Part shown: in pieces, positions 8,217 through 15,823 of the stretch
Layout: each line of letters begins with the position of its first letter
How positions within the stretch are numbered: the first letter of the stretch is position 1
DNA from: Brotaphodocola faecis
GTDB lineage: Bacteria; Bacillota; Clostridia; Lachnospirales; Lachnospiraceae
DNA length: 64,000 bases
Direction of reading: 5' to 3'
Assembly (NCBI RefSeq): GCF_040096075.1
Contig: NZ_JBBMFJ010000005.1
Coordinates: forward strand, 1 to 64,000
Program-made: the position numbers and the translations under genes
The notes under the pieces: model-generated
Told to the model about the DNA's origin: nothing
Databases searched by the model: none
What the model saw: only the letters and a program-made list of their open reading frames with translations

Positions 8217-8291
8217 ATGGGTATAAGTAAGGATTGCCACGATCAGTGTTGCTACAGATACGATAAGCTGTAATTCCTCATATGTACTCAT
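8208..8291 (-). CDS. Small hydrophobic peptide, TxpA/BsrG/holin-like type I toxin candidate
   Basis: 27 residues: starts MSTYEELQLIVSVATLIVA and ends in a charged TYTHKK tail. The MSTYE start and single hydrophobic helix resemble TxpA-type toxins, which act on the membrane. AAGGGAG lies 9 nt before the ATG. The stop codon is inside the shared terminator. It lies between the XRE gene and the integrase remnant, all on the minus strand. The toxin role is inferred from size, shape and the opposing RNA. Confidence 0.65.
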   Translation of the reverse strand: MSTYEELQLIVSVATLIVAILTYTHKK

Positions 8292-8388
8292 AAGGCATCA
8301 CTCCCTTCCAAGACTCAGGGCGGGAAAGCCATGGCCGCTCTACTGGCTGCCCGGTTAAGTGTATTACGTTGTCAATGTGCTGACCGGA

Positions 8389-8805
8389 TTAGCACGGTTC
8401 GTCTGGATCGTCCTTTTCCTGAGCTTTCAGGCTCTTCATAAATTCGATGTGCGCCTTCAGGCGTTCCGGTGGAATGTCTCTGGCCACATGGAAGAGCGTG
8501 CGGAGCTCCGGGTTCTCAAAAGCTTCCTGGGCAATCTGGCGGGTCTCATCGTTGAGGTAGTAGGGGGCGTCGGATGCTTCTGAAAGAGGTTCTGGATCAA
8601 TTAAAAATGTCTTATCTACATTAAAGTAATCAGCTAATTTCTGAATTTTTCCCATACGAGGTAAAGCAATTCCCTGACACCAAGTATTAAACGTTTGTGG
8701 TGAAACGGAAATAGAATCAGCAACTTCTCTTTGAGTTTTTCCGTTTTTTTCTAAAAGAGTTAAAAGATTTTTTGCGAAAATTTTTTTCTGTTCTATATCG
8801 GTCAT
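8389..8805 (-). CDS. XRE-family (Cro/CI-type) regulator
   Basis: 138 residues. Helix-turn-helix at about residues 20-55: KTQREVADSISVSPQTFNTWCQGIALPRMGK (matches phage-repressor HTH_3). The C-terminal part (PYYLNDETRQIAQEAFENPELRTLF) is common behind such domains in Firmicutes prophages and elements. The start at 8805 follows GAGGAGG with 8-nt spacing; a TTG two codons earlier is less likely. The gene is more AT-rich than its surroundings, which fits acquisition with the element. It faces away from the crotonase gene; a 9-bp inverted repeat lies in the shared upstream region. Confidence 0.88.
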   Translation of the reverse strand: MTDIEQKKIFAKNLLTLLEKNGKTQREVADSISVSPQTFNTWCQGIALPRMGKIQKLADYFNVDKTFLIDPEPLSEASDAPYYLNDETRQIAQEAFENPELRTLFHVARDIPPERLKAHIEFMKSLKAQEKDDPDEPC

Positions 8806-8872
8806 AATCAATACCTCCTCTACTTCATATAATACAATATAATTTTATTTTTTTTTAACTAAAAGTAAAAAA

Positions 8873-8916
8873 AATTTGATTTCAGTATTGGAATCAAATT
8901 AAATTTGATATATACT
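8873..8916 (+). promoter_or_regulatory. Crotonase promoter with overlapping inverted-repeat operator
   Basis: TTGGAA (8888-8893), 17-bp spacer, TATACT (8911-8916). A perfect inverted repeat AATTTGATT-N10-AATCAAATT (8873-8900) covers the -35, and a third half-site AATTTGATA follows at 8902. Likely operator of the divergent XRE regulator (inference). Confidence 0.65.
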
Positions 8917-8953
8917 AATATCGTAGCAAGGAGATAGCAGGAGGAGAATGGAT

Positions 8954-9727
8954 ATGAGTTTAAAGTACGTTTTGCTGGATAAGAAGGATGGAATCGCAAC
9001 CATCACATTTCACCGTCCGGAGGCGCTGAACGCGCTCAACAGCGAGGTGCTGGCTGATCTGGATGCTGCAGTGGACGACGTGATCGCGGATGATGAGGTG
9101 CGCGTAGTTGTCTTTACCGGCGAGGGTAAATCCTTTATTGCCGGCGCGGACATCAAGGAGATGGATGGCTGTGTGGGACTGGACATTGTGAATTATTCCC
9201 GAAAGGGTGTGGAGATTTTCCGCAAGATTGAACTGATGACCAAGCCGACCATTGCGGCTGTGAATGGTTATGCGTTTGGCGGCGGCTTTGAGTTCGTTCT
9301 TTGCACGGATATCCGCTTTGCCTGCAGCAAGGCAAAATTCCGTCTCCCGGAGGTAACCCTCGGCATTGTTCCGGGCTTCAATGGTACACAGCGCCTTCCA
9401 AAATGCATTGGCATGAACAAGGCAAAAGAAATTCTGTTTACTGGAAAAATGCTGACCGCAGCAGATGCGCTGGAGCTTGGAATTCTGAATCATGTAACGG
9501 AGCCGGAACAGCTGATGGATGAGGTTTATGCGATGGCAAAACAGATTGCGGATAATTCCGCGTCGGCTATTTCTCTGGTGAAGGCTGCCGTCAACGCCGG
9601 TGCGGATATGGATATCGACATCGGAAAGAACATCGAGCTGGGCTATATGGCTGCATGCTTCGGCACACCGGACCAGATTGAAGGATTTAACTCGTTTAAG
9701 GAGAAGAGAGCGGCGAAGTTCCGGTAG
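8954..9727 (+). CDS. Enoyl-CoA hydratase/isomerase (crotonase family)
   Basis: 257 residues. Oxyanion-hole segments FIAGADIKEM (about 62-71) and NGYAFGGGFEF (about 100-110). Both classical glutamates are present: GGGFEF and LPEVTLG, followed by GIVPGFNGTQRL. This indicates hydration of 2-enoyl-CoA to 3-hydroxyacyl-CoA in the cytoplasm. The start at 8954 is 9 nt after AGGAGG; the ATG at 8948 is too close. It stands alone, without thiolase or 3-hydroxyacyl-CoA dehydrogenase nearby, so its pathway is uncertain. A terminator follows. Confidence 0.92.
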   Translation: MSLKYVLLDKKDGIATITFHRPEALNALNSEVLADLDAAVDDVIADDEVRVVVFTGEGKSFIAGADIKEMDGCVGLDIVNYSRKGVEIFRKIELMTKPTIAAVNGYAFGGGFEFVLCTDIRFACSKAKFRLPEVTLGIVPGFNGTQRLPKCIGMNKAKEILFTGKMLTAADALELGILNHVTEPEQLMDEVYAMAKQIADNSASAISLVKAAVNAGADMDIDIGKNIELGYMAACFGTPDQIEGFNSFKEKRAAKFR

Positions 9728-9752
9728 GATATAGCAATATTATAAAGTAACG

Positions 9753-9792
9753 AAAATGCCAGGGGCGCTGAATTGACGCCACCTGGCATTTT
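9753..9792. terminator. Bidirectional terminator between crotonase and amtB
   Basis: AAAATGCCAGGgGCG pairs with CGCCacCTGGCATTTT. The genes converge here. Confidence 0.85.
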
Positions 9793-9810
9793 CTGTACGG
9801 GAATAAATTT

Positions 9811-11046
9811 TTATTTGTCAATGCGGAATCCATAGTACGCGTTCATGCCGTGTTCATGGATATCCAGTCCGTCTAACTGCTCCTGATCGGTGACGCGGAG
9901 TCCGAAAATCTTGTCAATGAGCTTGAAGACAATAAACATGGTCACGCCGGTCCAAAGGAGGACGGAGCCGACACCGGTGAGCTGTAACAGGAGTTGGTGA
10001 ACGCCGCCGCCGTAGAACAGTCCGTTGATCTCGCAGGACGGTGCAGAGGTGGTGGCGAAGAGGCCGACTGCGATGGTGCCCCACAGGCCGTTGCAGAAGT
10101 GAACGGCTACAGCACCTACCGGGTCATCGACGCGGATTACATAATCACAGAACCAGACGCCGAAGCATACCAGAAGTCCGGAAACGACACCTACGAAGAA
10201 AGCACCCATGGCATCCATGGTGTCACAGCCTGCGGTGATGCCGACCAGGCCAGCCAGGGAAGCGTTCAGACACATAGAAACATCCGGTTTGCCATATTTT
10301 ACCCAGGTGAAGATCATACAGGTAACAGTTGCGATAGCCGGTGCAATGGTGGTAGTTGCAAAGATAGAAGCCAGCTGCGGGCCGTTGGTTGCGGCAGCAC
10401 CATTGAAGCCGTACCAGCCAAACCAGAGGATGAAGCAGCCTAGGGCACCGATGACAACGTTATGTCCCGGAATTGCGTTCGGGGTGCCGTCTTTATTGTA
10501 TTTGCCAAGACGCGGGCCCTCCATCCAGGCACCGATCAGTGCGCTGAAGCCGCCTACCATATGGATGGCACAGGAACCTGCGAAATCATGGAAGCCCATC
10601 TGAGAGAGCCAGCCGCCGCCCCAGATCCAGTGTGCTTCAATCGGATAAACAACGGCAGAAATGATGCCGGAATAAATACAGTAAGATAAGAAATTGGTAC
10701 GCTCTGCCATGGCACCGGAAACGATGGTAGCGGTGGTAGCGCAGAACACCAGGTTGAATACGAAGTTAGACCAGTCAAAATGCGCGTAATCGGTGATGAT
10801 GCCGAGGGTCGGGATTCCAATGAAGCCGCCCAGCGCATCCTCACCGAGTAAAATTCCAAAGCCAAGGAACATAAATACGACAGTTCCGATACAGAAATCC
10901 ATGAGGTTCTTCATGATGATGTTGCCGGCGTTTTTTGCCCGGGTGAAACCGGTCTCTACCATAGCGAAACCAGCCTGCATGAAGAATACGAACGACGCAC
11001 CGATCAGAAACCAGATGCCAAATACTTCACTTAAGATATTTTCCAT
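9811..11046 (-). CDS. amtB: Ammonium transporter
   Basis: 411 residues with about 11 membrane helices, the usual Amt/Rh size. It carries the Amt signature around DFAGSCAIHMVGG and the second pore histidine in GAVAVHFCNGLWG, i.e. the twin-His pair. It takes up ammonium/ammonia and is gated by PII proteins; the glnK gene lies directly upstream on the same strand, the standard glnK-amtB pair. The 166-nt gap between them holds a hairpin that could set the ratio of the two products. Confidence 0.97.
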   Translation of the reverse strand: MENILSEVFGIWFLIGASFVFFMQAGFAMVETGFTRAKNAGNIIMKNLMDFCIGTVVFMFLGFGILLGEDALGGFIGIPTLGIITDYAHFDWSNFVFNLVFCATTATIVSGAMAERTNFLSYCIYSGIISAVVYPIEAHWIWGGGWLSQMGFHDFAGSCAIHMVGGFSALIGAWMEGPRLGKYNKDGTPNAIPGHNVVIGALGCFILWFGWYGFNGAAATNGPQLASIFATTTIAPAIATVTCMIFTWVKYGKPDVSMCLNASLAGLVGITAGCDTMDAMGAFFVGVVSGLLVCFGVWFCDYVIRVDDPVGAVAVHFCNGLWGTIAVGLFATTSAPSCEINGLFYGGGVHQLLLQLTGVGSVLLWTGVTMFIVFKLIDKIFGLRVTDQEQLDGLDIHEHGMNAYYGFRIDK

Positions 11047-11101
11047 AATCGTGACCTCCTTGTATGTTACAGGCCAGATGTTCTCTCTCTACATAATAGA
11101 A

Positions 11102-11136
11102 GAAGGAGATAAGGGTGGGGGGCCGTTATCTCCTTC
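11102..11136 (-). other. Intercistronic hairpin between glnK and amtB
   Basis: Perfect 11-bp inverted repeat (GAAGGAGATAA / TTATCTCCTTC) around a 13-nt G-rich loop. On the minus strand it is followed by TTCTATT, not a full T-tract, so it could be a partial terminator or an mRNA-stability element. Confidence 0.6.
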
Positions 11137-11212
11137 GATAATCACTGGTCTGTATGAAATTTGATACGAATGCGTTCTGCCAGAAGTGGGGGATCAGCAG
11201 AATGCGAGGATG

Positions 11213-11551
11213 TTAGAGTGCTTCATTGCCGCGCTCGCCGGTACGGATTCGTACAGCATCCTGTACATCGTAGAGGAAAATCTTACCATCACCGTAATTA
11301 CCGGTGGTGATCTGTTCGGTTACCTTGCTGATGATCGCTTCTACAATATCCTCAGCAACAACGGTTTCTACCTTCACCTTTGGGAGAAGATTGACCGTGT
11401 ATTTGGTACCGCGGTACATTTGCGTGTAGCCCTTCTGCGTGCCGTAACCCATAATGTTACTGATCATAAGACCATGGGCGCCACAGCTGTCCAGAATTCC
11501 TTTTAAGTCTTCCAGCTTTTCGGGTTTGATGATGATTTCCAGCTTTTTCAT
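11213..11551 (-). CDS. glnK: PII nitrogen regulatory protein (GlnK type)
   Basis: 112 residues, the usual PII length. It starts MKKLEIIIKPEKLEDLK. The T-loop GYGTQKGYTQMYRGTKYTVNLLPK includes the Tyr of the YRGxxY motif that is uridylylated in many bacteria. The B-loop TGNYGDGKIF and C-terminal VRIRTGERG are canonical nucleotide and 2-oxoglutarate contacts. It binds and closes AmtB, encoded next. Expression seems to start from a consensus promoter at 11733-11761 and passes through a 175-nt structured leader. Confidence 0.96.
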   Translation of the reverse strand: MKKLEIIIKPEKLEDLKGILDSCGAHGLMISNIMGYGTQKGYTQMYRGTKYTVNLLPKVKVETVVAEDIVEAIISKVTEQITTGNYGDGKIFLYDVQDAVRIRTGERGNEAL

Positions 11552-11726
11552 ACAACCAGCCTCCTTAACTGTAATGGGGATATGTATTTATTTCCTATAC
11601 CGCAGATACAGGGGGGAGAACAAAGTTTTTATATTAGAGAAGTGTACTGATACGTAAAAAAAGGGCGCTCCAGTGATTCACCGGAACGCCTTTGTTCTTG
11701 CATCTGCGATATACGAAATAAATATG
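11552..11726 (-). ncRNA. Structured 5' leader of glnK-amtB with internal terminator
   Basis: Minus-strand transcript from about 11726. It contains an intrinsic terminator (11690 to 11656: CGCC plus TCC plus GTG stem, then seven T). This is enclosed by a perfect 9-bp helix (11617-11625 with 11690-11698) and an imperfect outer helix of about 27 nt (11583-11609 with 11700-11726). Ribosome-binding site AAGGAGG lies after the outer helix. Probably an attenuator or riboswitch-like element; ligand or factor unknown. A MITE-like insertion is the alternative. Confidence 0.6.
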
Positions 11727-11732
11727 TGCCTT

Positions 11733-11761
11733 ATTATAGGCAAAGTTTTTTTGAATGTCAA
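11733..11761 (-). promoter_or_regulatory. glnK promoter (TTGACA-17-TATAAT)
   Basis: On the minus strand TTGACA (11761-11756), 17-bp spacer and TATAAT (11738-11733), all consensus. Predicted start near 11726, exactly at the edge of the outer leader helix. Confidence 0.85.
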
Positions 11762-11833
11762 TTATATTTTTTTGCGCCATCTTAACATACTTTTGTCAAA
11801 ATGTTACAAAAGCGAAAAGAATGCCAAAATTCC

Positions 11834-11876
11834 TTGCAGATTTTAAGAACTCGCACTATAATATACTGTATACAAT
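11834..11876 (+). promoter_or_regulatory. ispE-gntR promoter with GntR-type palindrome
   Basis: TTGCAG (11834-11839), 17-bp spacer, TATAAT (11857-11862). ACTGTATACAAT (11865-11876) overlaps the expected start and fits the FadR-subfamily operator pattern, suggesting autoregulation by the GntR encoded in this operon. Confidence 0.7.
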
Positions 11877-11906
11877 GTAACACGAAAATACAATCGGAGA
11901 AAAACA

Positions 11907-12821
11907 ATGATAAAGCATTTGAGCCTCAAGGCATATGGCAAGATCAATCTGGGACTTGATGTACTGCGCAGACGCGAAGATGGCTATCACGATGTGCGCA
12001 TGATCATGCAGACGGTCGGCATTTTCGACCGGGTCGATCTGATCCGGAAAGAGGAGCCGGGAATTCAGGTGGAAACAAACCTGTATTATCTTCCTACCAA
12101 TGAAAATAACCTGGTTTACAAAGCAGCCAAGCTTCTGATGGATGAATTTCAGGTTCAGGAGGGACTTCTGATCCGCCTGCGCAAGTTCATCCCGGTGGCG
12201 GCCGGTATGGCGGGCGGCAGCAGTGACGCGGCGGCGGTTCTGTTTGGCGTGAATAAGATGTTCCGCCTTGGCCTGACCACGGAAGAACTGATGGAGCGTG
12301 GCGTGAAGATCGGCGCGGATGTTCCTTATTGTATCTTAAGAGGAACTGCCCTTTCCGAGGGCATCGGCGAGGTGCTGACGAAGCTTCCTCCGGTACCCCA
12401 GTGTCAGGTGCTGGTGGCAAAGCCGGGAATCAATGTTTCTACGAAATTTGTATATGAAAATCTCCATGCCAATGACCTTAAGCCGGAACAGCATCCGGAC
12501 ATTGACGGCATGATTCAGGCCATCCAGGATCAGGATCTGCAGGGCATTGCCGGAAAGCTGGGTAATGTGCTGGAAACCGTTACCGTAAAGGAGTATCCGG
12601 TTATTCAGAAAATCAAGGATAAAATGCTGGAATTCGGTGCCATCGGTTCCCTGATGAGCGGAAGCGGCCCGACGGTGTTCGGACTTTTCACGAATCCAAA
12701 GGTAGCGCAGGAAGCTTATGAGGAGCTGCGCTACGGCGAGTCGGAAGGACTGGCGAAACAGGTGTATTTAACGAATTTTTACAATCAGAAAGAGGAGAAA
12801 AATCATGGAAAACAAGCTTAA
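11907..12821 (+). CDS. ispE: 4-diphosphocytidyl-2-C-methyl-D-erythritol kinase
   Basis: 304 residues. GHMP-kinase fold: AYGKINLGLDVL at the N-terminus, ATP loop PVAAGMAGGSSDAAAVL at about residues 93-109, and C-terminal GSLMSGSGPTVFGLF. It phosphorylates CDP-methylerythritol in the non-mevalonate isoprenoid pathway. It overlaps the downstream gntR by 17 nt, a pairing seen in related clostridia. The start has a weak upstream GGAG (11898). Confidence 0.95.
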   Translation: MIKHLSLKAYGKINLGLDVLRRREDGYHDVRMIMQTVGIFDRVDLIRKEEPGIQVETNLYYLPTNENNLVYKAAKLLMDEFQVQEGLLIRLRKFIPVAAGMAGGSSDAAAVLFGVNKMFRLGLTTEELMERGVKIGADVPYCILRGTALSEGIGEVLTKLPPVPQCQVLVAKPGINVSTKFVYENLHANDLKPEQHPDIDGMIQAIQDQDLQGIAGKLGNVLETVTVKEYPVIQKIKDKMLEFGAIGSLMSGSGPTVFGLFTNPKVAQEAYEELRYGESEGLAKQVYLTNFYNQKEEKNHGKQA

Positions 12822-13479
12822 GGTAAATATGAATGAATATCTTCCGCTGCGCGATGTTGTGTTCAACACCCTGCGCCAGGCAATTTTAAAGGGCGAGCTG
12901 GAGCCAGGTGAGCGCCTGATGGAGATTCAGCTTGCAGACCGTCTGGGCGTCAGCCGTACCCCAATCCGTGAAGCCATCCGCAAACTGGAGCTGGAGGGCC
13001 TGGTTCTTATGATTCCGCGTAAAGGTGCTGAGGTTGCAAAAATTTCCGAGAAGAGCCTGCGCGATGTGCTGGAGGTACGCCGTTCCCTGGAGGAGCTTGC
13101 CATTGAGCTTGCCTGCCAGCGTATGACCGAGGACGACATCAAAGAGCTGGAAGAGGCACAGGAGGCATTCCGCACAGCCATCCAGAGCGCCGATGCCATG
13201 ACCATTGCAGAGACCGATGAGCATTACCATGATATCATTTACAACGGAACTGGCAACAACCGCCTGGTTCAGATCTTAAATAACCTGCGCGAGCAGATGT
13301 ACCGCTACCGCCTGGAGTACATCAAGGACGCCGACAAGCGCCAGATTCTGGTAGTGGAGCATGACTACATCCTGAAAGCCATCCGCTCCAGACATGTGGC
13401 AGAGGCCAAGAAAGCCATCCGTGAGCATATTGATAATCAGGAGATTACTGTATCACGGAATATCAAAGAGCAGCAGTAA
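12805..13479 (+). CDS. GntR-family regulator, FCD (FadR) subfamily
   Basis: 224 residues. Winged HTH at about residues 15-80 (LADRLGVSRTPIREAIRKLELEGL) and an FCD effector domain with metal-binding positions DEHYHDII, EHDYILKAI and IREHIDNQ. It binds an unknown small carboxylate. It is translated with ispE and may control the operon through the palindrome at 11865. A strong terminator follows. Confidence 0.93.
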   Translation: MENKLKVNMNEYLPLRDVVFNTLRQAILKGELEPGERLMEIQLADRLGVSRTPIREAIRKLELEGLVLMIPRKGAEVAKISEKSLRDVLEVRRSLEELAIELACQRMTEDDIKELEEAQEAFRTAIQSADAMTIAETDEHYHDIIYNGTGNNRLVQILNNLREQMYRYRLEYIKDADKRQILVVEHDYILKAIRSRHVAEAKKAIREHIDNQEITVSRNIKEQQ

Positions 13480-13495
13480 AGAAAAGTGAAATCGC

Positions 13496-13537
13496 AGAAC
13501 CCGCAAGGCAGATTCCGAATTGCCTGCGGGTTCTTTT
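13496..13537 (+). terminator. Terminator of ispE-gntR
   Basis: AGAACCCGCAaGGCA pairs with TGCCTGCGGGTTCT, followed by TTT. Confidence 0.85.
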
Positions 13538-13560
13538 CATGTCTGAAAATGGATGTCCGG

Positions 13561-13590
13561 TTGCGTGAAACGGCCCGGATATGGTACAAT
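13561..13590 (+). promoter_or_regulatory. Promoter of the PrpR-like regulator
   Basis: TTGCGT (13561-13566), 18-bp spacer, extended -10 TGG-TACAAT (13585-13590). Start expected near 13597, which supports the GTG start at 13628. Confidence 0.7.
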
Positions 13591-13627
13591 TTTGCCAGAA
13601 TTATGATTTATGAAAAGAGGAAAACGC

Positions 13628-15538
13628 GTGGGAAAGATAGCACTTCTGGTGTCCAGGGAGGAGATGATCCACCAGGCCCATAACATTTTGCAGGAGAAAA
13701 AATTTGAGATCCAGGAAATGCGGGTGATCCACACCGAGGATACCGTTATGGAGGCGCGCCGTTCCATTGCGGACGGGGCTACCATTATCATTGCCCGCGG
13801 CCTGCAGGCATCCATCATCAAGCAGTACACCGATACGCCTGTTGTTGAGATTGTACTGACAGCGCAGGAGATGGCGCTTCTTGTCATGCGCGCGAAGCAG
13901 ATTGCCGGGAAAGAGAAGCCGGTGGTTGCGGTGGTCGGCTTCCGCAACATGTTCTGCGACATGTCCTATTTTGATGAACTTTATAATATTGAACTGAAAA
14001 CTTATTTCGCGGATCAGGGGACGGAACTTCCGGTGGCGGTACGCAGGGCTATTTCTGACGGGGCGGATGTGGTAATTGGCGGTGATACGGCGGTTTCCAT
14101 CGCGACGGAAGCAGGTGTGCCATCCCTCTTCCTTTCCATGACCGAGGATTCCATGCGCCAGGCATTCTCCACGGCGGAAAACATGGAATACGCCATGAAC
14201 GTGGAGAAGAAAACGGCGGCCCAGCTGGAAACCCTTCTGGATTACTCTTACAGCGGTGTCATCCGTCTGGATGGAAGTGGTGTGATCACGGCAGTGAATC
14301 CGTTGATGGAGGATATGATCGGAAAGACGGAAGGAGAACTGAAGGGCCAGAACATTCGCAAGGCGGCTCCCATGATCGGGGAGGAAGCGTGGAACCGGGT
14401 GTTCGGAGAGGGCGAAGACTATTCCCTGTTTTTTGAGTGGGGCGGAACTCCTATTTTCGCAGTGCTGGCACCGGTTCTCTATGAGTCCCGGGTAGACGGT
14501 GCGATTATCACCTGCCATAAAATGAAGAAAAAGACGGTGACACCGGAAAAATCCAGGGGAAACCAGAAAAGGGAAAACAGCCGGGTACTTCCTCCGCTGG
14601 TCCAGTTTGAGGATATTCTGCAAAAGTCCAAGGCCATGCAGGAATGTATCCGCAAGGCAAACCTGTATGCGCTTTCGGAGCATCCGGTGGTGCTGATCGG
14701 GGAACCGGGAACAGAGAAACGAATGTTGGCGGAGAGTATTCACAACAGCAGTATCCGCGCCCAGGGCCCGTTTCTGGATGTGCCGTGCGAGGGCTTATCC
14801 GGGGAAGAACAGAAGGATATGATCTTTGGAAACCGGGGAGCCGTGCTGCAGGTGCAGGGAGGAACACTGCTGATCCGGGATGTGGAAAAACTGACAGCAG
14901 CAAACCAGTACCGGCTTTACCAGCTGGTCCGCTTTCATGTGTGCCACGGAACGGATATCGCGAGCCTGCGCAAGGTAGATGTGCGGGTCATGGTTACGAC
15001 AGGGTATCCGCTGTCGGAATTAATGGCAGAGGGCAAACTCAGTCCGGATCTTTATTATCTGCTTTCCGGGCTGGAATTGTTTGTCCCACCGCTTCGGGAG
15101 CGCCGGGAAGATCTGCAGGATAAGATCGAGGACACGATTCATGACTGCTGTGAGCATTATTCCCGGTACCATGTGCTGACCAGAGGCGCCATGGAAATCC
15201 TTATGAATTACCCCTGGAAGGGAAACCTGTTCCAGATCGAGAGCTTCTGCGAGCGCCTGATCCTGATGGCAGGAAAACGTTCCATTGACGAGGTGGCAGT
15301 GCGCAGACTGTTAGAGGAGCTGTATCCGGAGCGGATTCTGGGCCGCAGCAGTACGCAGGAAAAGGCAGCGGACTGTATACAGGAACAAAAGCCGGATATC
15401 CTGCCGGATGAGGCCGTGAAGATCCGGGAACTGCTGCATAAATATAGCGGCAGCCGCGAGAAGACCGCCCAGGCCTTAGGCATCAGCAAAGCAACGCTGT
15501 GGCGGCATATGAAGAAATATGGAATCGAAAAAGACTGA
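13628..15538 (+). CDS. PrpR-like regulator with degenerate sigma-54 AAA+ domain
   Basis: About 636 residues. Order: PrpR_N sensor (about 1-190), PAS (about 195-300), AAA+ domain (about 320-545), Fis-type HTH (SREKTAQALGISKATLWRHMKKYG). The AAA+ part is decayed: Walker A reads GEPGTEKR instead of GESGTGKE, the sigma-54 contact loop GAFTGA is missing (IFGNRGAVLQVQGGTLL), and Walker B reads LLIRDVE. It is therefore unlikely to activate sigma-54 and may work at ordinary promoters, like TyrR. GTG at 13628 follows AGAGG with good spacing; ATG 13610 has no ribosome-binding site. It is upstream of garR and probably controls it. Confidence 0.85.
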   Translation: MGKIALLVSREEMIHQAHNILQEKKFEIQEMRVIHTEDTVMEARRSIADGATIIIARGLQASIIKQYTDTPVVEIVLTAQEMALLVMRAKQIAGKEKPVVAVVGFRNMFCDMSYFDELYNIELKTYFADQGTELPVAVRRAISDGADVVIGGDTAVSIATEAGVPSLFLSMTEDSMRQAFSTAENMEYAMNVEKKTAAQLETLLDYSYSGVIRLDGSGVITAVNPLMEDMIGKTEGELKGQNIRKAAPMIGEEAWNRVFGEGEDYSLFFEWGGTPIFAVLAPVLYESRVDGAIITCHKMKKKTVTPEKSRGNQKRENSRVLPPLVQFEDILQKSKAMQECIRKANLYALSEHPVVLIGEPGTEKRMLAESIHNSSIRAQGPFLDVPCEGLSGEEQKDMIFGNRGAVLQVQGGTLLIRDVEKLTAANQYRLYQLVRFHVCHGTDIASLRKVDVRVMVTTGYPLSELMAEGKLSPDLYYLLSGLELFVPPLRERREDLQDKIEDTIHDCCEHYSRYHVLTRGAMEILMNYPWKGNLFQIESFCERLILMAGKRSIDEVAVRRLLEELYPERILGRSSTQEKAADCIQEQKPDILPDEAVKIRELLHKYSGSREKTAQALGISKATLWRHMKKYGIEKD

Positions 15539-15642
15539 TGAGAAAATGCGATCAAAAGGCGTTAAGAAACCTTGATCCGCATAGTGAATGAATGCGAAAA
15601 GATACAAAAATGAAATGAAACGAATTAAAAGTGAAATAAAAT

Positions 15643-15726
15643 TGCAAAAATATCACATTTGCATTATTTTAAACCTTGAATTTGGACATTCTGCCTATTG
15701 TTTGGCGCGGAGCGTTTGATTATAAT
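15643..15726 (+). promoter_or_regulatory. garR promoter with upstream inverted repeat
   Basis: TTGTTT (15698-15703), exact 17-bp spacer, TATAAT (15721-15726). TGCAAA-N9-TTTGCA (15643-15663) sits about 70-90 bp before the start, a normal activator position for the PrpR-like protein. No -24/-12 sigma-54 element is seen. The remaining intergenic DNA (15539-15642) is AT-rich without further clear sites. Confidence 0.65.
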
Positions 15727-15823
15727 GCAGACATAAGCTGACAGAGAGAAATGCGAGAGCACAAATCCTGTCAGGGAAACCAAAAGAAGATTTACTTTTT
15801 TTAAAGAAAGAGAGGAATTCAAA

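Larger units (their letters stand above)
8109..8366. repeat. Inverted repeat around the toxin-antitoxin locus (arms 8109-8134 and 8341-8366)
   Basis: The 26-nt arms match at 23 positions (TAATACACTTAAC then CAGCCAGTA). Each arm holds the start region of one of the two convergent transcripts, so both RNAs would begin with nearly the same sequence. Confidence 0.75.

Noticed and set aside
11552..11726. ANTAR target or known glutamine riboswitch in the glnK leader
   Set aside because: No pair of hexaloop hairpins with the A1/G4 pattern, and no match to the small glnA-type motif I know.
15690..15726. Possible sigma-54 (-24/-12) promoter TTGGCGCG..TTTGA before garR
   Set aside because: The GC of the -12 element is missing at the required spacing, while a sigma-70 TTGTTT-17-TATAAT fits exactly.
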